Below, in pieces: positions 44,520 to 54,482 of a DNA stretch of 64,000 nucleotides. A model generated the notes under the pieces. It saw nothing but the letters and a program-made list of their open reading frames with translations. It was not told the origin of the DNA and ran no database searches. The translations under genes were made by a program, and so were the position numbers. Numbering within the stretch: position 1 is the stretch's first letter; each line of letters starts with the position of its first letter. The stretch spans positions 2,666,001-2,730,000 of the forward strand of contig NZ_CP180208.1 in the NCBI RefSeq assembly GCF_047553045.1. The letters are read 5' to 3'. This DNA is from Sphingomonas_L flavalba_A (GTDB taxonomy: Bacteria; Pseudomonadota; Alphaproteobacteria; Sphingomonadales; Sphingomonadaceae).

Positions 44520-46055
44520 ATGGGGGCAGAGGCCACATCCGCCGACGGGGGCGACATCGCCGCCCTGGCCAAGGGCGGGCGGACCAACTTCTTCGGGTTC
44601 GTGCTGCGCCTGATCGCGCGGATCCCGTTCCTGTTCATCGCTGGCCGCCTGTACGGGCCGGACGCGCTCGGCCGGTTCGCGCTGGCCATTCTGGTCATCG
44701 AATTCACCGCGCAGATCGCCACGCTGGGGCTGAAGCGCGGGCTGGCGCAGCAGCTGTCCGAGAACCGCCAGCCGCATGTCCACATCGTCTGGAACGCCCT
44801 GCTCGTCGCCGGAATCGCCTCCGCCGTCGGCGCGGCGGTGCTGGCCGCCGTGCCGGAGATCATGTTTCCGAACAGCGGCATCAACGGGCTGGAGCAGCTG
44901 TTGCCGCTGACCATCTTCGCCTTCGCCTGGTCGGACGTGTCGCTGGCGGCGCTCGCCTACCGGCTGAACGTGGCGGCGACGGTCAGGGCGCGGGCGGTGG
45001 TGGAGCCGTGGACGATCAGCATCGCCGCCGGCGCGCTCTATTTCTACTCGCAGCGCGACGGGCTGATCATCGCCTATGCGCTGTCGATGATCGCGGCGCT
45101 GCTGGCGTCGATGATCCCGTTCATCCGCGAATATGGCCTGCCGCGTGGCTGGCGCCCCGCGCCGGCAGAGCTGTTCCGGCTGACCCGGCGCAACATCCCG
45201 CTCGCCGCCGCCGATGCGATCGAGTGGGGCACCCGCAATGTCGACCGCTTCATCCTCGGCCTGTTCTTCAGCCCGGCGGTGGTCGGCATCTATTGGGTCG
45301 CGCAGCAGATCGTCACCCTGCCGCAGAAGCTGAAGACCAGTTTCGACCCGATCCTCGGCCCGGTCATCACCCAGAATCTGGAAGCGGGGAACAAGGCGGC
45401 TGTCGCCCGGCAGGTACGCCAGGTTGGTTTCTGGATCATCGCGGCGCAGGCCGGCATCGCGCTGGCGCTGGCGATTCCGGGCGAAGCGGTGATGGGCCTT
45501 GCCGGACGCGAATTCGTCAGCGGCACCGGCGCCCTCGCCTTCCTGCTCGCCGCGGAGGTGGTGGCGGCGACGGCGGTCGTGTCCGAATCGGCGCTGATCT
45601 ACATCGCCCGCCACCGCAACCTGATGCTGTCGGTGGCGACGATCACCATCCAGATCCTGCTCAGTTTCGCCTTCATCCTCGGCGCGCGGGCGCTGGGCCT
45701 GCCGATGGCGGTGCAGGCGATCGGCCCGGCGGCGGCGCTGCCGATCGCCCTCGGTTTCGCATCCGTCGCCAAGGCGCGGCTGCTGTCGCGGCTGCTCGAC
45801 GCGCCGGTGTCGCCGTGGCGCTGGGCACTGGTCTGGGCGACAGCGGCGGCAGTCGCCGTCGGCTATGGCGTGACCGCATTGCCACGGTCGCTCGAATGGC
45901 TGGAACTGATCCTCGGCCTGCCGCTGATCCTCGTCACCTACGGCGCCGTCATCTGGTACAAGGGCTTCACCCATGAAGACCGCGTGCTATTCCGCCGCGC
46001 GCCGGCCGCCGCCGGCACCACGCCGGTCAGTGGCGGAAGTGGCGCATCCCGGTAA
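44520..46055 (+). CDS. Polysaccharide/lipid-linked oligosaccharide flippase (MOP superfamily)
   Basis: 511 aa with about 12-14 membrane segments. The start ATG follows GAGGGGGG. The first region NFFGFVLRLIARIPFLFIAGRLYGPDALGRFALAILV is typical of PST/Wzx-type flippases, as is TFDPILGPV-like KTSFDPILGPVITQNLE near 276-292. It would move lipid-linked sugars across the inner membrane for O-antigen or exopolysaccharide. No glycosyltransferase genes lie next to it. Its last 29 bases overlap the convergent purH tail-to-tail. Confidence 0.82.
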   Translation: MGAEATSADGGDIAALAKGGRTNFFGFVLRLIARIPFLFIAGRLYGPDALGRFALAILVIEFTAQIATLGLKRGLAQQLSENRQPHVHIVWNALLVAGIASAVGAAVLAAVPEIMFPNSGINGLEQLLPLTIFAFAWSDVSLAALAYRLNVAATVRARAVVEPWTISIAAGALYFYSQRDGLIIAYALSMIAALLASMIPFIREYGLPRGWRPAPAELFRLTRRNIPLAAADAIEWGTRNVDRFILGLFFSPAVVGIYWVAQQIVTLPQKLKTSFDPILGPVITQNLEAGNKAAVARQVRQVGFWIIAAQAGIALALAIPGEAVMGLAGREFVSGTGALAFLLAAEVVAATAVVSESALIYIARHRNLMLSVATITIQILLSFAFILGARALGLPMAVQAIGPAAALPIALGFASVAKARLLSRLLDAPVSPWRWALVWATAAAVAVGYGVTALPRSLEWLELILGLPLILVTYGAVIWYKGFTHEDRVLFRRAPAAAGTTPVSGGSGASR

Positions 46056-47616
46056 ACACCATCGCCAGACCGGCCGCGTCGGCGGCGGCGATCACCTCCG
46101 CATCGCGGATCGATCCGCCGGGCTGGATCACCGCCGTCGCGCCCGCCTCGACCGCGACAAGCAGGCCGTCGGCGAACGGGAAGAAAGCGTCCGACGCCAC
46201 CGCAGATCCGATCGTGCGTGGCTGGTCCCAGCCGGCCTTGTCGGCTGCGTCCTTGGCCTTCCAGGCCGCGATCCGCGCCGATTCCAACCGGTTCATCTGC
46301 CCGGCGCCGATGCCGGCGGTTGATCCGCCCTTGGCATAGACGATCGCGTTCGACTTGACGTGTTTCGCCACCGTCCAGGCGAACAGGCAGTCGGTCAGTT
46401 CCGCCGCGGTCGGCGTGCGTTTCGTCGCGACGGTCAGTTCCGCCTCGGTGACCCGACCATTGTCGCGCGACTGGACCAGATAGCCGCCGGCGATCGTCTT
46501 GACCTTCAACCCCGGCCGGGCCGGATCGGCCAGCGGTCCGGTCAGCAGCAGGCGCAGATTCTTCTTGGCGGCGAACACGGCGCGCGCTTCCTCGTCCGCA
46601 TCGGGCGCCGCGACGACTTCGGTGAAAATCTCTACCATCGCCCGCGCCGTCGCCCCGTCGAGCGGCCGGTTGACCGCGACGATACCGCCAAATGCCGACA
46701 CGCTGTCGCAGGCCAGCGCGGCGCGATAGGCGTCGAGCAGCGTATCGGCGCTGGCGACGCCGCACGGGTTGGCATGCTTGACGATGACGACCGTCGGCGG
46801 CCCATCGCGAAACTCGCCGACCAGTTCCAGCGCCGCGTCGGCATCGTTGTAGTTGTTGTAGCTGAGCGCCTTGCCCTGCAACTGTTCGGCTTGGGCAATG
46901 CCGTTGGCATGCGGGCCGACCGGCAGGTACAGCGCCGCGTGCTGATGCGGGTTTTCGCCATAACGCAGCTCATCCGCCCGCGTCGCCGTCAGCGCCAGCG
47001 TATCGGGGAAGGTCTGCTGCTGGTCGGCGAAGGCGAACCATTGCGAGATCATCGCGTCATAGGCGGCGGTGGCGGCGAAGGCCTTGGCTGCCAGCCGCTT
47101 GCGGAAGGCGAGCGTCGTCGCGCCGCCATGCGCGTCCAATTCCCCGATCAGTTCGGCATAGTCGGCCGGGTCGGTGACGATACCGACAAAGGCATGGTTC
47201 TTCGCGGCCGAACGCACCATCGACGGGCCGCCAATGTCGATATTCTCGATGATTTCATCGCGCGCGGCGCCGCGCGCCACGGTCTGCGCGAACGGGTAAA
47301 GGTTGACGACGACCAGATCGATCGCGCCGATGTCGTGCGCCGCCATCGCCGCGACATGCTCGGCATCGTCGCGCACCGCGAGCAGGCCCCCATGCACCTT
47401 GGGGTGCAACGTCTTGACCCGGCCATCCATCATCTCGGGAAAGCCGGTCAGGTCGGAAATGTCGCGTACCGCAAGGCCAGCATCGCGCAGCGCGGTCGCG
47501 GTGCCGCCGGTCGAAACCAGTTCCACGCCATGGCGCGCCAGCGCCTGGCCAAGGGGAATGAGGCCGCTCTTGTCAGAGACGGAGAGCAGCGCGCGGTTTA
47601 TCCTGATCGTGTCCAT
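46027..47616 (-). CDS. purH: Bifunctional AICAR formyltransferase/IMP cyclohydrolase
   Basis: 529 aa. N-terminal MGS-like IMP cyclohydrolase domain (1-200): ALLSVSDKSGLIPLGQAL, DLTGFPEMMDGRVKTLHPKVHGGLLA; C-terminal AICAR transformylase (200-529): LRYGENPHQHAALY, KHANPCGVA, and the C-terminal FPFADGLL with PGGSIRDAEVIAAAD. It catalyses the last two steps of purine synthesis. ATG 47616 follows a short gap from ggt. The 3' end overlaps the flippase gene by 29 bp. Confidence 0.96.
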   Translation of the reverse strand: MDTIRINRALLSVSDKSGLIPLGQALARHGVELVSTGGTATALRDAGLAVRDISDLTGFPEMMDGRVKTLHPKVHGGLLAVRDDAEHVAAMAAHDIGAIDLVVVNLYPFAQTVARGAARDEIIENIDIGGPSMVRSAAKNHAFVGIVTDPADYAELIGELDAHGGATTLAFRKRLAAKAFAATAAYDAMISQWFAFADQQQTFPDTLALTATRADELRYGENPHQHAALYLPVGPHANGIAQAEQLQGKALSYNNYNDADAALELVGEFRDGPPTVVIVKHANPCGVASADTLLDAYRAALACDSVSAFGGIVAVNRPLDGATARAMVEIFTEVVAAPDADEEARAVFAAKKNLRLLLTGPLADPARPGLKVKTIAGGYLVQSRDNGRVTEAELTVATKRTPTAAELTDCLFAWTVAKHVKSNAIVYAKGGSTAGIGAGQMNRLESARIAAWKAKDAADKAGWDQPRTIGSAVASDAFFPFADGLLVAVEAGATAVIQPGGSIRDAEVIAAADAAGLAMVFTGMRHFRH

Positions 47617-47682
47617 GCCGCGCCATAGGATCGCCGCAGGGGCACCGCAACCCGTTGACCGCCGTCACGAAGGCCAATCCGC

Positions 47683-49356
47683 CTATGGATTCAGCGCGAC
47701 ACCCTCGCTGCGCGGATCGGCGCCGCCGGCCCAGCCCGCCGCCGTCCAGCCGGCGGCGTTCGCCTTGCCCCACGCCGGGCGGGTGATGACGGCATGGCCG
47801 AGCGCCTTCAGCGCCGGGGTCATCGCCTCGACCGGAGAACCGGCTTCCACCACCAGCGCGGTACCGCTGAAATAGAGGTTGGGCAGCGCCACCGCCTGTT
47901 GCGCGTCGAGGCCCCAGTCGATCCGCGCGACCAGCCCTTTCAGCACCTGCATGATGATCGTCTTGCCCCCGGCTGCGCCGATCGCGAACACCGGCCTGCC
48001 CGCCGGATCGTAGACGATCGTCGGCGCCATCGACGACAATGGCCGCTTGCCCGCTTCCACCCGGTTGGCGACCGGCGCGCCGTCCTTTTCCGGCGCGAAG
48101 GTGAAATCGGTCAGTTCGTTGTTCAGCACCATGCCGTTCGCGACGAGCTGGCTGCCGAACGCGCCTTCGACCGTCGACGTCATCGTCGCGACATTCCCGG
48201 CCGCGTCGACCGCGACGAAATGGGTGGTGCCGCCGTCCTCGCCGGGCGTCGCCGGGGTCCGTGGCTGGGCGCCGGGCGGCGTCCCCGCTTCGTAGCGGCC
48301 AAGGCTGCGGTCCGTCGCGATCAGTGCCGAGCGCGTCTTCACATAAGCCGGGTCGAGCAGCCCGGCGACCGGCACGGCGACGAAGTCGCTGTCCCCAAGA
48401 TAGGCATCGCGGTCGGCATAGGCGAGCAGCATCGCCTCGCCGATCAGGTGCCAGGCGTCCGGGTTGTCCTTGCCCAGCGCCGCCATGTCGAAACGCTCGA
48501 TCATGCCGAGGATCTGGAACACGGTTGTCGCCCCGGAAGAAGGCGGCCCCATGCCGCAGATCCGGTAGAGCCGATAGGTCGTGCACACCGGCGGCCGCTC
48601 AACCGCGCGGTAGGCGGCAAGGTCGTCGAGCGTCAGCGCCGACGGGTGGCGCGGGGCGTTGGCGACCGCGTCAGCCAGCGCCCGGGCATTGGCACCGGTA
48701 TAGAATGCGTCGGCCCCGCCGGTCGCAACCGCGCGCAGCAGCGTGCCGAGCGCCGGGTTGCGCAGGGTGGCGCCGACCGCCGGCGCAGTGCCGCCGGGCA
48801 TGTAGAGCGCGGCGATCTCCGGGAAATCCTTCCACAACCCGGCCATCGCGGCGATGCGGCCGTTCAGCGTCCGGTTGACCACGAACCCGTCCTCCGCCAG
48901 GCGGATCGCCGGGTCGAACAGTTTCGCCCAGGGCAGCTTGCCCCATTTGGCGTGAACCGCCTCCATCAGCCGGATGTTGCCGGGCACGCCGACCGAAAGC
49001 CCCCCCGCCACCGCGTCCCGAAAGCCCATCGGCGCGCCATCGGGGGTGAGGAAGCGTTCGGGCGTCGCGGCGGCGGGCGCTTTTTCCCGCCCGTCCACCG
49101 TCGCCACCGCGCCGGTCGCGGCATCGTGATAGACGAAGAAGCCGCCGCCGCCGATGCCGCTCGACTGCGGTTCTACCACGGTCAGCGCCAGCATCATCGC
49201 CATCGCCGCGTCGGCGGCATTGCCGCCCGCGCGCAAAATCTGCTGCCCGGCCGCCGCGGCGCGTGGGTCGGCGGCGGAAACGACCGCCTCCGCCGCAACG
49301 GCGGGGGCGGGCAGAACCAGGAACAGGGCGAGGAGCAGGGACAGGCAGCGGCGCAT
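47683..49356 (-). CDS. ggt: Gamma-glutamyltransferase, periplasmic
   Basis: 557 aa Ntn hydrolase with a signal peptide (1-21, ending PAVAA). Self-cleavage and catalysis use the Thr of GGTTHFVAVD near residue 375; other blocks are GGNAADAAMAMMLALTVVEPQSSGIGGGGF at about 41-70, GPPSSGATTVFQILGMIE near 271-288 and the oxyanion region MTSTVEGAFGSQL with NNELTDF. It cleaves glutathione and gamma-glutamyl compounds in the periplasm. ATG 49356 is taken for the signal peptide; the frame runs open to 49410. Same direction as pyrD, 50 bp after it, and before purH. Confidence 0.93.
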   Translation of the reverse strand: MRRCLSLLLALFLVLPAPAVAAEAVVSAADPRAAAAGQQILRAGGNAADAAMAMMLALTVVEPQSSGIGGGGFFVYHDAATGAVATVDGREKAPAAATPERFLTPDGAPMGFRDAVAGGLSVGVPGNIRLMEAVHAKWGKLPWAKLFDPAIRLAEDGFVVNRTLNGRIAAMAGLWKDFPEIAALYMPGGTAPAVGATLRNPALGTLLRAVATGGADAFYTGANARALADAVANAPRHPSALTLDDLAAYRAVERPPVCTTYRLYRICGMGPPSSGATTVFQILGMIERFDMAALGKDNPDAWHLIGEAMLLAYADRDAYLGDSDFVAVPVAGLLDPAYVKTRSALIATDRSLGRYEAGTPPGAQPRTPATPGEDGGTTHFVAVDAAGNVATMTSTVEGAFGSQLVANGMVLNNELTDFTFAPEKDGAPVANRVEAGKRPLSSMAPTIVYDPAGRPVFAIGAAGGKTIIMQVLKGLVARIDWGLDAQQAVALPNLYFSGTALVVEAGSPVEAMTPALKALGHAVITRPAWGKANAAGWTAAGWAGGADPRSEGVALNP

Positions 49357-49406
49357 GCCCCGACAATAGAGGCCTGAACCGCCGGGGGAAAGATGCCTGC
49401 CGCCAC

Positions 49407-50426
49407 TCACGCGCCGACCGCCTGCTCGATGCTGGTAAAGCCGTCGCGGGCGATCAGATCCTTCAGCCCGGCAACGATGCGCTTCGCCAGCCCCGGCCCT
49501 TCATAGACCAGCGCGGTATAGAGCTGGACCAGGCTGGCCCCGGTGCGGATGCTGGCATAGGCGTGTTCGGCCGACGCAATGCCGCCGGCGGCGATCAGCG
49601 GTAGCGCACCGCCGGTCGCGGCGCGAAAATCGGCGAGGCGCTGCAATGCCAGCGGGCGCAACGGCGCGCCGGACAGGCCGCCCGCCTCGCCGGCATGGCG
49701 CGAAGCGAGGCCCGGCCGGCCGATCGTCGTGTTCGACACGATCAGCGCATCGACATGCCGGTCGATCGCCAGCCGGGCGATCGCGTCGATATCCGCCGGC
49801 TCCAGATCCGGCGCCACCTTCAGAAACAGCGGCGGCCCGGCACCGCGCGCTTCCATCACCACGTCGAGCAGCGCGGTCAGCGCCGCCGGGTCCTGCAACG
49901 CGCGCAGCCCCGGCGTGTTGGGCGAACTGATGTTGACGGTCAGATAGTCGGCGACCGCCAGCATCGTCGTCACGCCCAGCGCGTAGTCGGCGACGCGGTC
50001 AGCCGAATCCTTGTTGGCGCCGATATTGACGCCGACGATGCCGCTACGCCGCCCGCGCAGCCGGGCGAGCGCCGCCGGCTGGCCGCCATTGTTGAACCCC
50101 ATCCGGTTGATCACCGCCTGGTCCTCCCCCAGCCGGAACAGGCGCGGGCGCGGGTTGCCCGGCTGCGGGCGCGGGGTCAGCGTGCCGACCTCGACGAAGC
50201 CGAAGCCGAAGCCGAGCATCGCCGCGGGCACCTCCGCATCCTTGTCGAACCCCGCAGCCAGCCCGACCGGGTTGGGAAAGGTGAGCCCGGCGACGCGAAT
50301 CGCCAGCGCCGGATCGGGCCGGGGCGGCGGCAGCGCCGGCAGGCGCTTCAGCGTGGCGACGGTAAGTCGATGCGACCGCTCCGCATCAATCGAATGGATG
50401 AGGGGACGAACAAGAGGAAAAAGCAT
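49407..50426 (-). CDS. pyrD: Quinone-dependent dihydroorotate dehydrogenase
   Basis: 339 aa class 2 enzyme, membrane-associated through its N-terminal helix (MLFPLVRPLIHSIDAERSHRLT). FMN-barrel motifs: FPNPVGLAAGFDKDAEVP at about 48-65, FVEVGTLTPRPQPGNPRPRLFRL at about 75-97, NRMGFNN, NISSPNTPGL with the catalytic Ser region, and IAAGGIAS near 290. It oxidises dihydroorotate to orotate for pyrimidines. ATG 50426 is preceded by no clear SD. First of a pyrD-ggt series in the same direction. Confidence 0.95.
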   Translation of the reverse strand: MLFPLVRPLIHSIDAERSHRLTVATLKRLPALPPPRPDPALAIRVAGLTFPNPVGLAAGFDKDAEVPAAMLGFGFGFVEVGTLTPRPQPGNPRPRLFRLGEDQAVINRMGFNNGGQPAALARLRGRRSGIVGVNIGANKDSADRVADYALGVTTMLAVADYLTVNISSPNTPGLRALQDPAALTALLDVVMEARGAGPPLFLKVAPDLEPADIDAIARLAIDRHVDALIVSNTTIGRPGLASRHAGEAGGLSGAPLRPLALQRLADFRAATGGALPLIAAGGIASAEHAYASIRTGASLVQLYTALVYEGPGLAKRIVAGLKDLIARDGFTSIEQAVGA

Positions 50427-50579
50427 GCCGCTGCTTACCAAAAACCAGCGCCTGCACCATCTTTTTGATGGGGGGCGGCGAACGGAAATGTCGAATCTAT
50501 CCAATACATCTAACTCGAATCATTCTAGGACGGCCCCGCGACCCGAAGGGCTCCTGACGTATTGGGGGTTCTTTTACTT

Positions 50580-50610
50580 GGCCTGGCCGGTTTTCCGGCC
50601 AGGCCGCTTT
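50580..50610 (+). terminator. Rho-independent terminator upstream of the AraC-type gene
   Basis: GGCCTGGCCGG (50580-50590), loop TTTT, CCGGCCAGGCC (50595-50605) forms a perfect 11-bp stem followed by GCTTTTC. It reads on the plus strand although no plus-strand gene lies between it and pyrD, so it may end a small RNA or act as an attenuator for the AraC-type gene 56 bp downstream. Confidence 0.6.
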
Positions 50611-50666
50611 TCATAATAGCACCAGCTCGCTAGACTTGTTCGCCAGAACGGGTCGGATAAGCATGT

Positions 50667-51515
50667 ATGTCTGCGTTGTCGCTTGAGTATGCAGCGCCTG
50701 AGCGCGACCTGCGTGACTTCGTTTCCGTCTTCTATGATTTCCGCGCTGACGTTCCTTTGCTGGAAGATTCCGAGCGGGCCGATCTGGCGCAGCTCCGTTT
50801 CAAGTTGAGCCACGGCCCCGGCACCTATCGCTTCGCCGACGGTACCGAGCAGGCCGCGCCGGAAACCCAGGTCGTTGGCCCGACAACCGGGATGACCGTG
50901 GTACGCGCCACCGGCCCGGTCGAGGTGTTCGGTGTCGGTCTGCTCCCGGCCGGCTGGGCCGCGCTGATGGGCATCGACGCATCGACGATGATCAACCGGG
51001 TGGTCGACGCGCAAGCGCTGTTCGGGCGGCGCATGGGCGAGACGGCGGCGCGACTGCGGGCAGAACCGACGCTCGACGCCCGCGTCGCGATCGGCAATGC
51101 GCTGATCCGTGCGCTGGTCGCGGAAGCGAAGGACATGCCGGTCAGCTTCACCCGGATCGTCGACCACTGGCTCGAACGCGCCGATTCGCCCGATGTCGAG
51201 GCGCTGGTCGCCGAAGTCGGCCTGTCCCGCCGCCAGGTCGAGCGGCTGTGCAAGCGCTTCTATGGCGCCCCGCCCAAGATGCTGGCGCGAAAATATCGCG
51301 CGCTGCGGGCGGCGGTGGCATTGGCGCGCGGCGACACCGACATGGCTTCCGTCATCGCCCGCGGATTTTATGACCAGTCGCATTTCATCCGAGAGATCAA
51401 GCGCTTCACCGGCATAACCCCCAGCCGCTTCACCGACGACCTGCCGACGCTGGCCCGCCTGACCCTGAAACGCGGCGCGGTGAAGACGCTGCGACCGCTG
51501 ATCACCGACACCTGA
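50667..51515 (+). CDS. AraC family transcriptional regulator
   Basis: 282 aa. The N-terminal 160 residues (FRADVPLLEDSERADLAQLRFKL; VVGPTTGMTVVRATGPVEVFGVGLLPAGWAALMG) are of the DUF6597/sensor type found in many alphaproteobacterial AraC regulators. The C-terminal double helix-turn-helix (about 175-270) shows VEALVAEVGLSRRQVERLCKRFYGAPPKMLARKYRALRA and DMASVIARGFYDQSHFIREIKRFTGITPSRF, with the usual second-helix sequence. Ligand and targets are unknown. Separated from the suf regulator by 104 bp; not part of the suf operon by gene order, although in the same direction. Confidence 0.88.
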   Translation: MSALSLEYAAPERDLRDFVSVFYDFRADVPLLEDSERADLAQLRFKLSHGPGTYRFADGTEQAAPETQVVGPTTGMTVVRATGPVEVFGVGLLPAGWAALMGIDASTMINRVVDAQALFGRRMGETAARLRAEPTLDARVAIGNALIRALVAEAKDMPVSFTRIVDHWLERADSPDVEALVAEVGLSRRQVERLCKRFYGAPPKMLARKYRALRAAVALARGDTDMASVIARGFYDQSHFIREIKRFTGITPSRFTDDLPTLARLTLKRGAVKTLRPLITDT

Positions 51516-51593
51516 TCCCCCGGCGGAGAATCCTGTGGGCGGCGGCGGCAGCGCTTGACGCGGGCCGCGTGCACGCCCACATGGCAATCGGAT

Positions 51594-51611
51594 CGAATCA
51601 ATCCTAATTCG
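51594..51611 (+). promoter_or_regulatory. Candidate operator before the suf operon
   Basis: CGAAT-N8-ATTCG, overlapping CGGAT/ATCC repeats, lies 9-26 nt before the Rrf2-type regulator start in an AT-richer stretch. It may be the autoregulatory site. A TTGACG at 51555-51560 could be a -35 but no good -10 follows. Confidence 0.35.
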
Positions 51612-51619
51612 GATATGTC

Positions 51620-52026
51620 ATGCGCCTGTCGAGTTTTACCGACTATTCCGTCGTCATCATGGCGGCAGCGGCGCGGGCGCCGCTCGGCACCCGCCTGTCG
51701 GCGACGATGCTGGCCGCCGATACCGGCATCCCGCTGCCGACAACGCAGAAGCTGATGGGACGCCTGGCCGCCGCCGGGCTGTTCACCTCGGCACGGGGCG
51801 CCGGGGGCGGCTTCGCGCTGGCGCGACCGGCACAGGCGATCAGCCTTGCCGATATCATCGAGGCGGTCGAAGGGCCGATCGCGCTGACCACCTGCCTCGA
51901 CAGCGAAGGCCATGACTGCGCGCTGGAACAGGGGTGTCGGGTGCGGCCGGTGATCGGTTCGGTCAACGGCGCGGTGAAGGGTGCGTTGTCCGTCGTGACG
52001 CTGGCGACGCTGGCGGGAGCGGCCTG

Positions 52027-52027
<1 letters not shown>
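51620..52027 (+). CDS. Rrf2 family SUF operon regulator
   Basis: 135 aa. Winged-helix Rrf2 domain (MRLSSFTDYSVVIMAAAARAP; LPTTQKLMGRLAAAGLFTSARGAGGGFALARP) followed by three cysteines (TTCLDSEGHDCALEQGCRVRPV) at about 94, 101 and 107, spaced as in IscR/SufR proteins that bind an Fe-S cluster. It should sense Fe-S status and control the operon that follows. The stop overlaps sufB (TGATG). Matches the TIGR02944-type SUF system regulator by length and pattern. Confidence 0.9.
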
Positions 52028-53495
<1,468 letters not shown>

Positions 53496-53496
<1 letters not shown>

Positions 53497-53738
53497 TGAG
53501 TGCAAACCAACTAATCGAGATTCGTGTTCAACGCCGCATTCCGGGGAAGACTTTTCCCGAGGCGGTCGGCGAGTTCGAGTTTAGAATAGTACCCCGCATT
53601 GGTGAGTTCATCCACTTGCTAACCGATAATGGTGACGAACTGCTGTTGCGAGTTCAGGATGTGGACCATTTCGCCGAAGCGAAACCTCCTTTCGTTAGCG
53701 GCGCGGACATCTTGCTTACGTGCGACTCTGAGGATTAA
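53496..53738 (+). CDS. Unrecognised 80-aa protein inserted between sufB and sufC
   Basis: 80 aa. The ATG shares a base with the sufB TAA and its own TAA is directly followed by the sufC ATG, so it is tightly built into the operon. Composition is clearly different from its neighbours: many A/T-ending codons (for example ACTTTT, TTTAGAATAGTACCC, GAGGATTAA) against the GC-ending codons of sufB and sufC. The protein (IEIRVQRRIPGKTFPEAVGEFEFRIVPRIGEFIHLL) looks like a small beta-rich domain with acidic C-terminus (LTCDSED). No family is recognised. Most suf operons go straight from sufB to sufC. Confidence 0.75.
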
Positions 53739-54482
53739 ATGCTCGAAATTAACAACCTCCACGCCACGGTCGCCGACAAGCCGATCCTGAAAGGGCTGAC
53801 GCTCGCCATCAACCCCGGCGAGATTCACGCGATCATGGGGCCGAACGGCGCCGGCAAGTCGACGCTGTCCTATGTGCTGGGCGGCCGCCCCGGTTACGAG
53901 GTGACGGGCGGCACCGCGACGCTCGACGGGCAGGACCTGCTCGCCCTCGCCCCGCATGATCGCGCGGCCGCCGGGCTGTTTCTCGGCTTCCAGTACCCGG
54001 TCGAGATTCCGGGCGTCTCCAACGTCCAGTTCCTGCGCGAGGCGCTGAACGCGCAGCGCAAGGCGCGCGGCGAAGACCCGCTGTCGGCCGGCGATTTCCT
54101 GCGTGTCGCCCGCGCGCAGGCGACCGCGCTCGGCCTTGACCTCGACATGCTGAAGCGGCCGGTCAATGTCGGCTTTTCCGGCGGCGAGAAGAAGCGCAAC
54201 GAGATGGTCCAGATGGGGATCATCGACCCGAAGCTGGCGATCCTCGACGAAACCGACAGCGGCCTCGACATCGACGCGCTGCGCGTCGTCGGCGACGGCA
54301 TCAACCGGATCATGCGCAAGCCGGACAAGGCGGTGCTGCTGATCACCCATTACCAGCGGCTGCTCGACTATGTGAAACCGGATTTCGTCCACGTCCTGGC
54401 GGACGGGCGGATCGTCCGTTCCGGCGGCGCCGAACTGGCTCTGGAGCTGGAGCGCGAAGGCTATGGGGCGCTGGCCGCATGA
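53739..54482 (+). CDS. sufC: Fe-S cluster assembly ATPase SufC
   Basis: 247 aa ABC-type ATPase. Walker A GPNGAGKST at 33-41, Q-loop LGFQYPVEIPGVSN near 85-98, signature FSGGEKKRNEMVQM near 148-161, Walker B AILDETDSGLDIDAL near 169-183, and H-loop THYQRLLDY. It drives the SufBCD complex. ATG 53739 follows directly on the stop of the 80-codon gene, and its stop overlaps sufD (ATGA). Confidence 0.96.
   Translation: MLEINNLHATVADKPILKGLTLAINPGEIHAIMGPNGAGKSTLSYVLGGRPGYEVTGGTATLDGQDLLALAPHDRAAAGLFLGFQYPVEIPGVSNVQFLREALNAQRKARGEDPLSAGDFLRVARAQATALGLDLDMLKRPVNVGFSGGEKKRNEMVQMGIIDPKLAILDETDSGLDIDALRVVGDGINRIMRKPDKAVLLITHYQRLLDYVKPDFVHVLADGRIVRSGGAELALELEREGYGALAA

Noticed and set aside
44370..45974. 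534-codon minus-strand frame opposite the flippase
   Set aside because: Reverse shadow; composition Gln/Arg/Asp-rich, crosses the TonB-like gene start.
51541..51583. TTGACG at 51555 as promoter of the suf operon
   Set aside because: At 16-18 nt spacing the -10 would be CACATG or similar, too far from consensus to list as a promoter.
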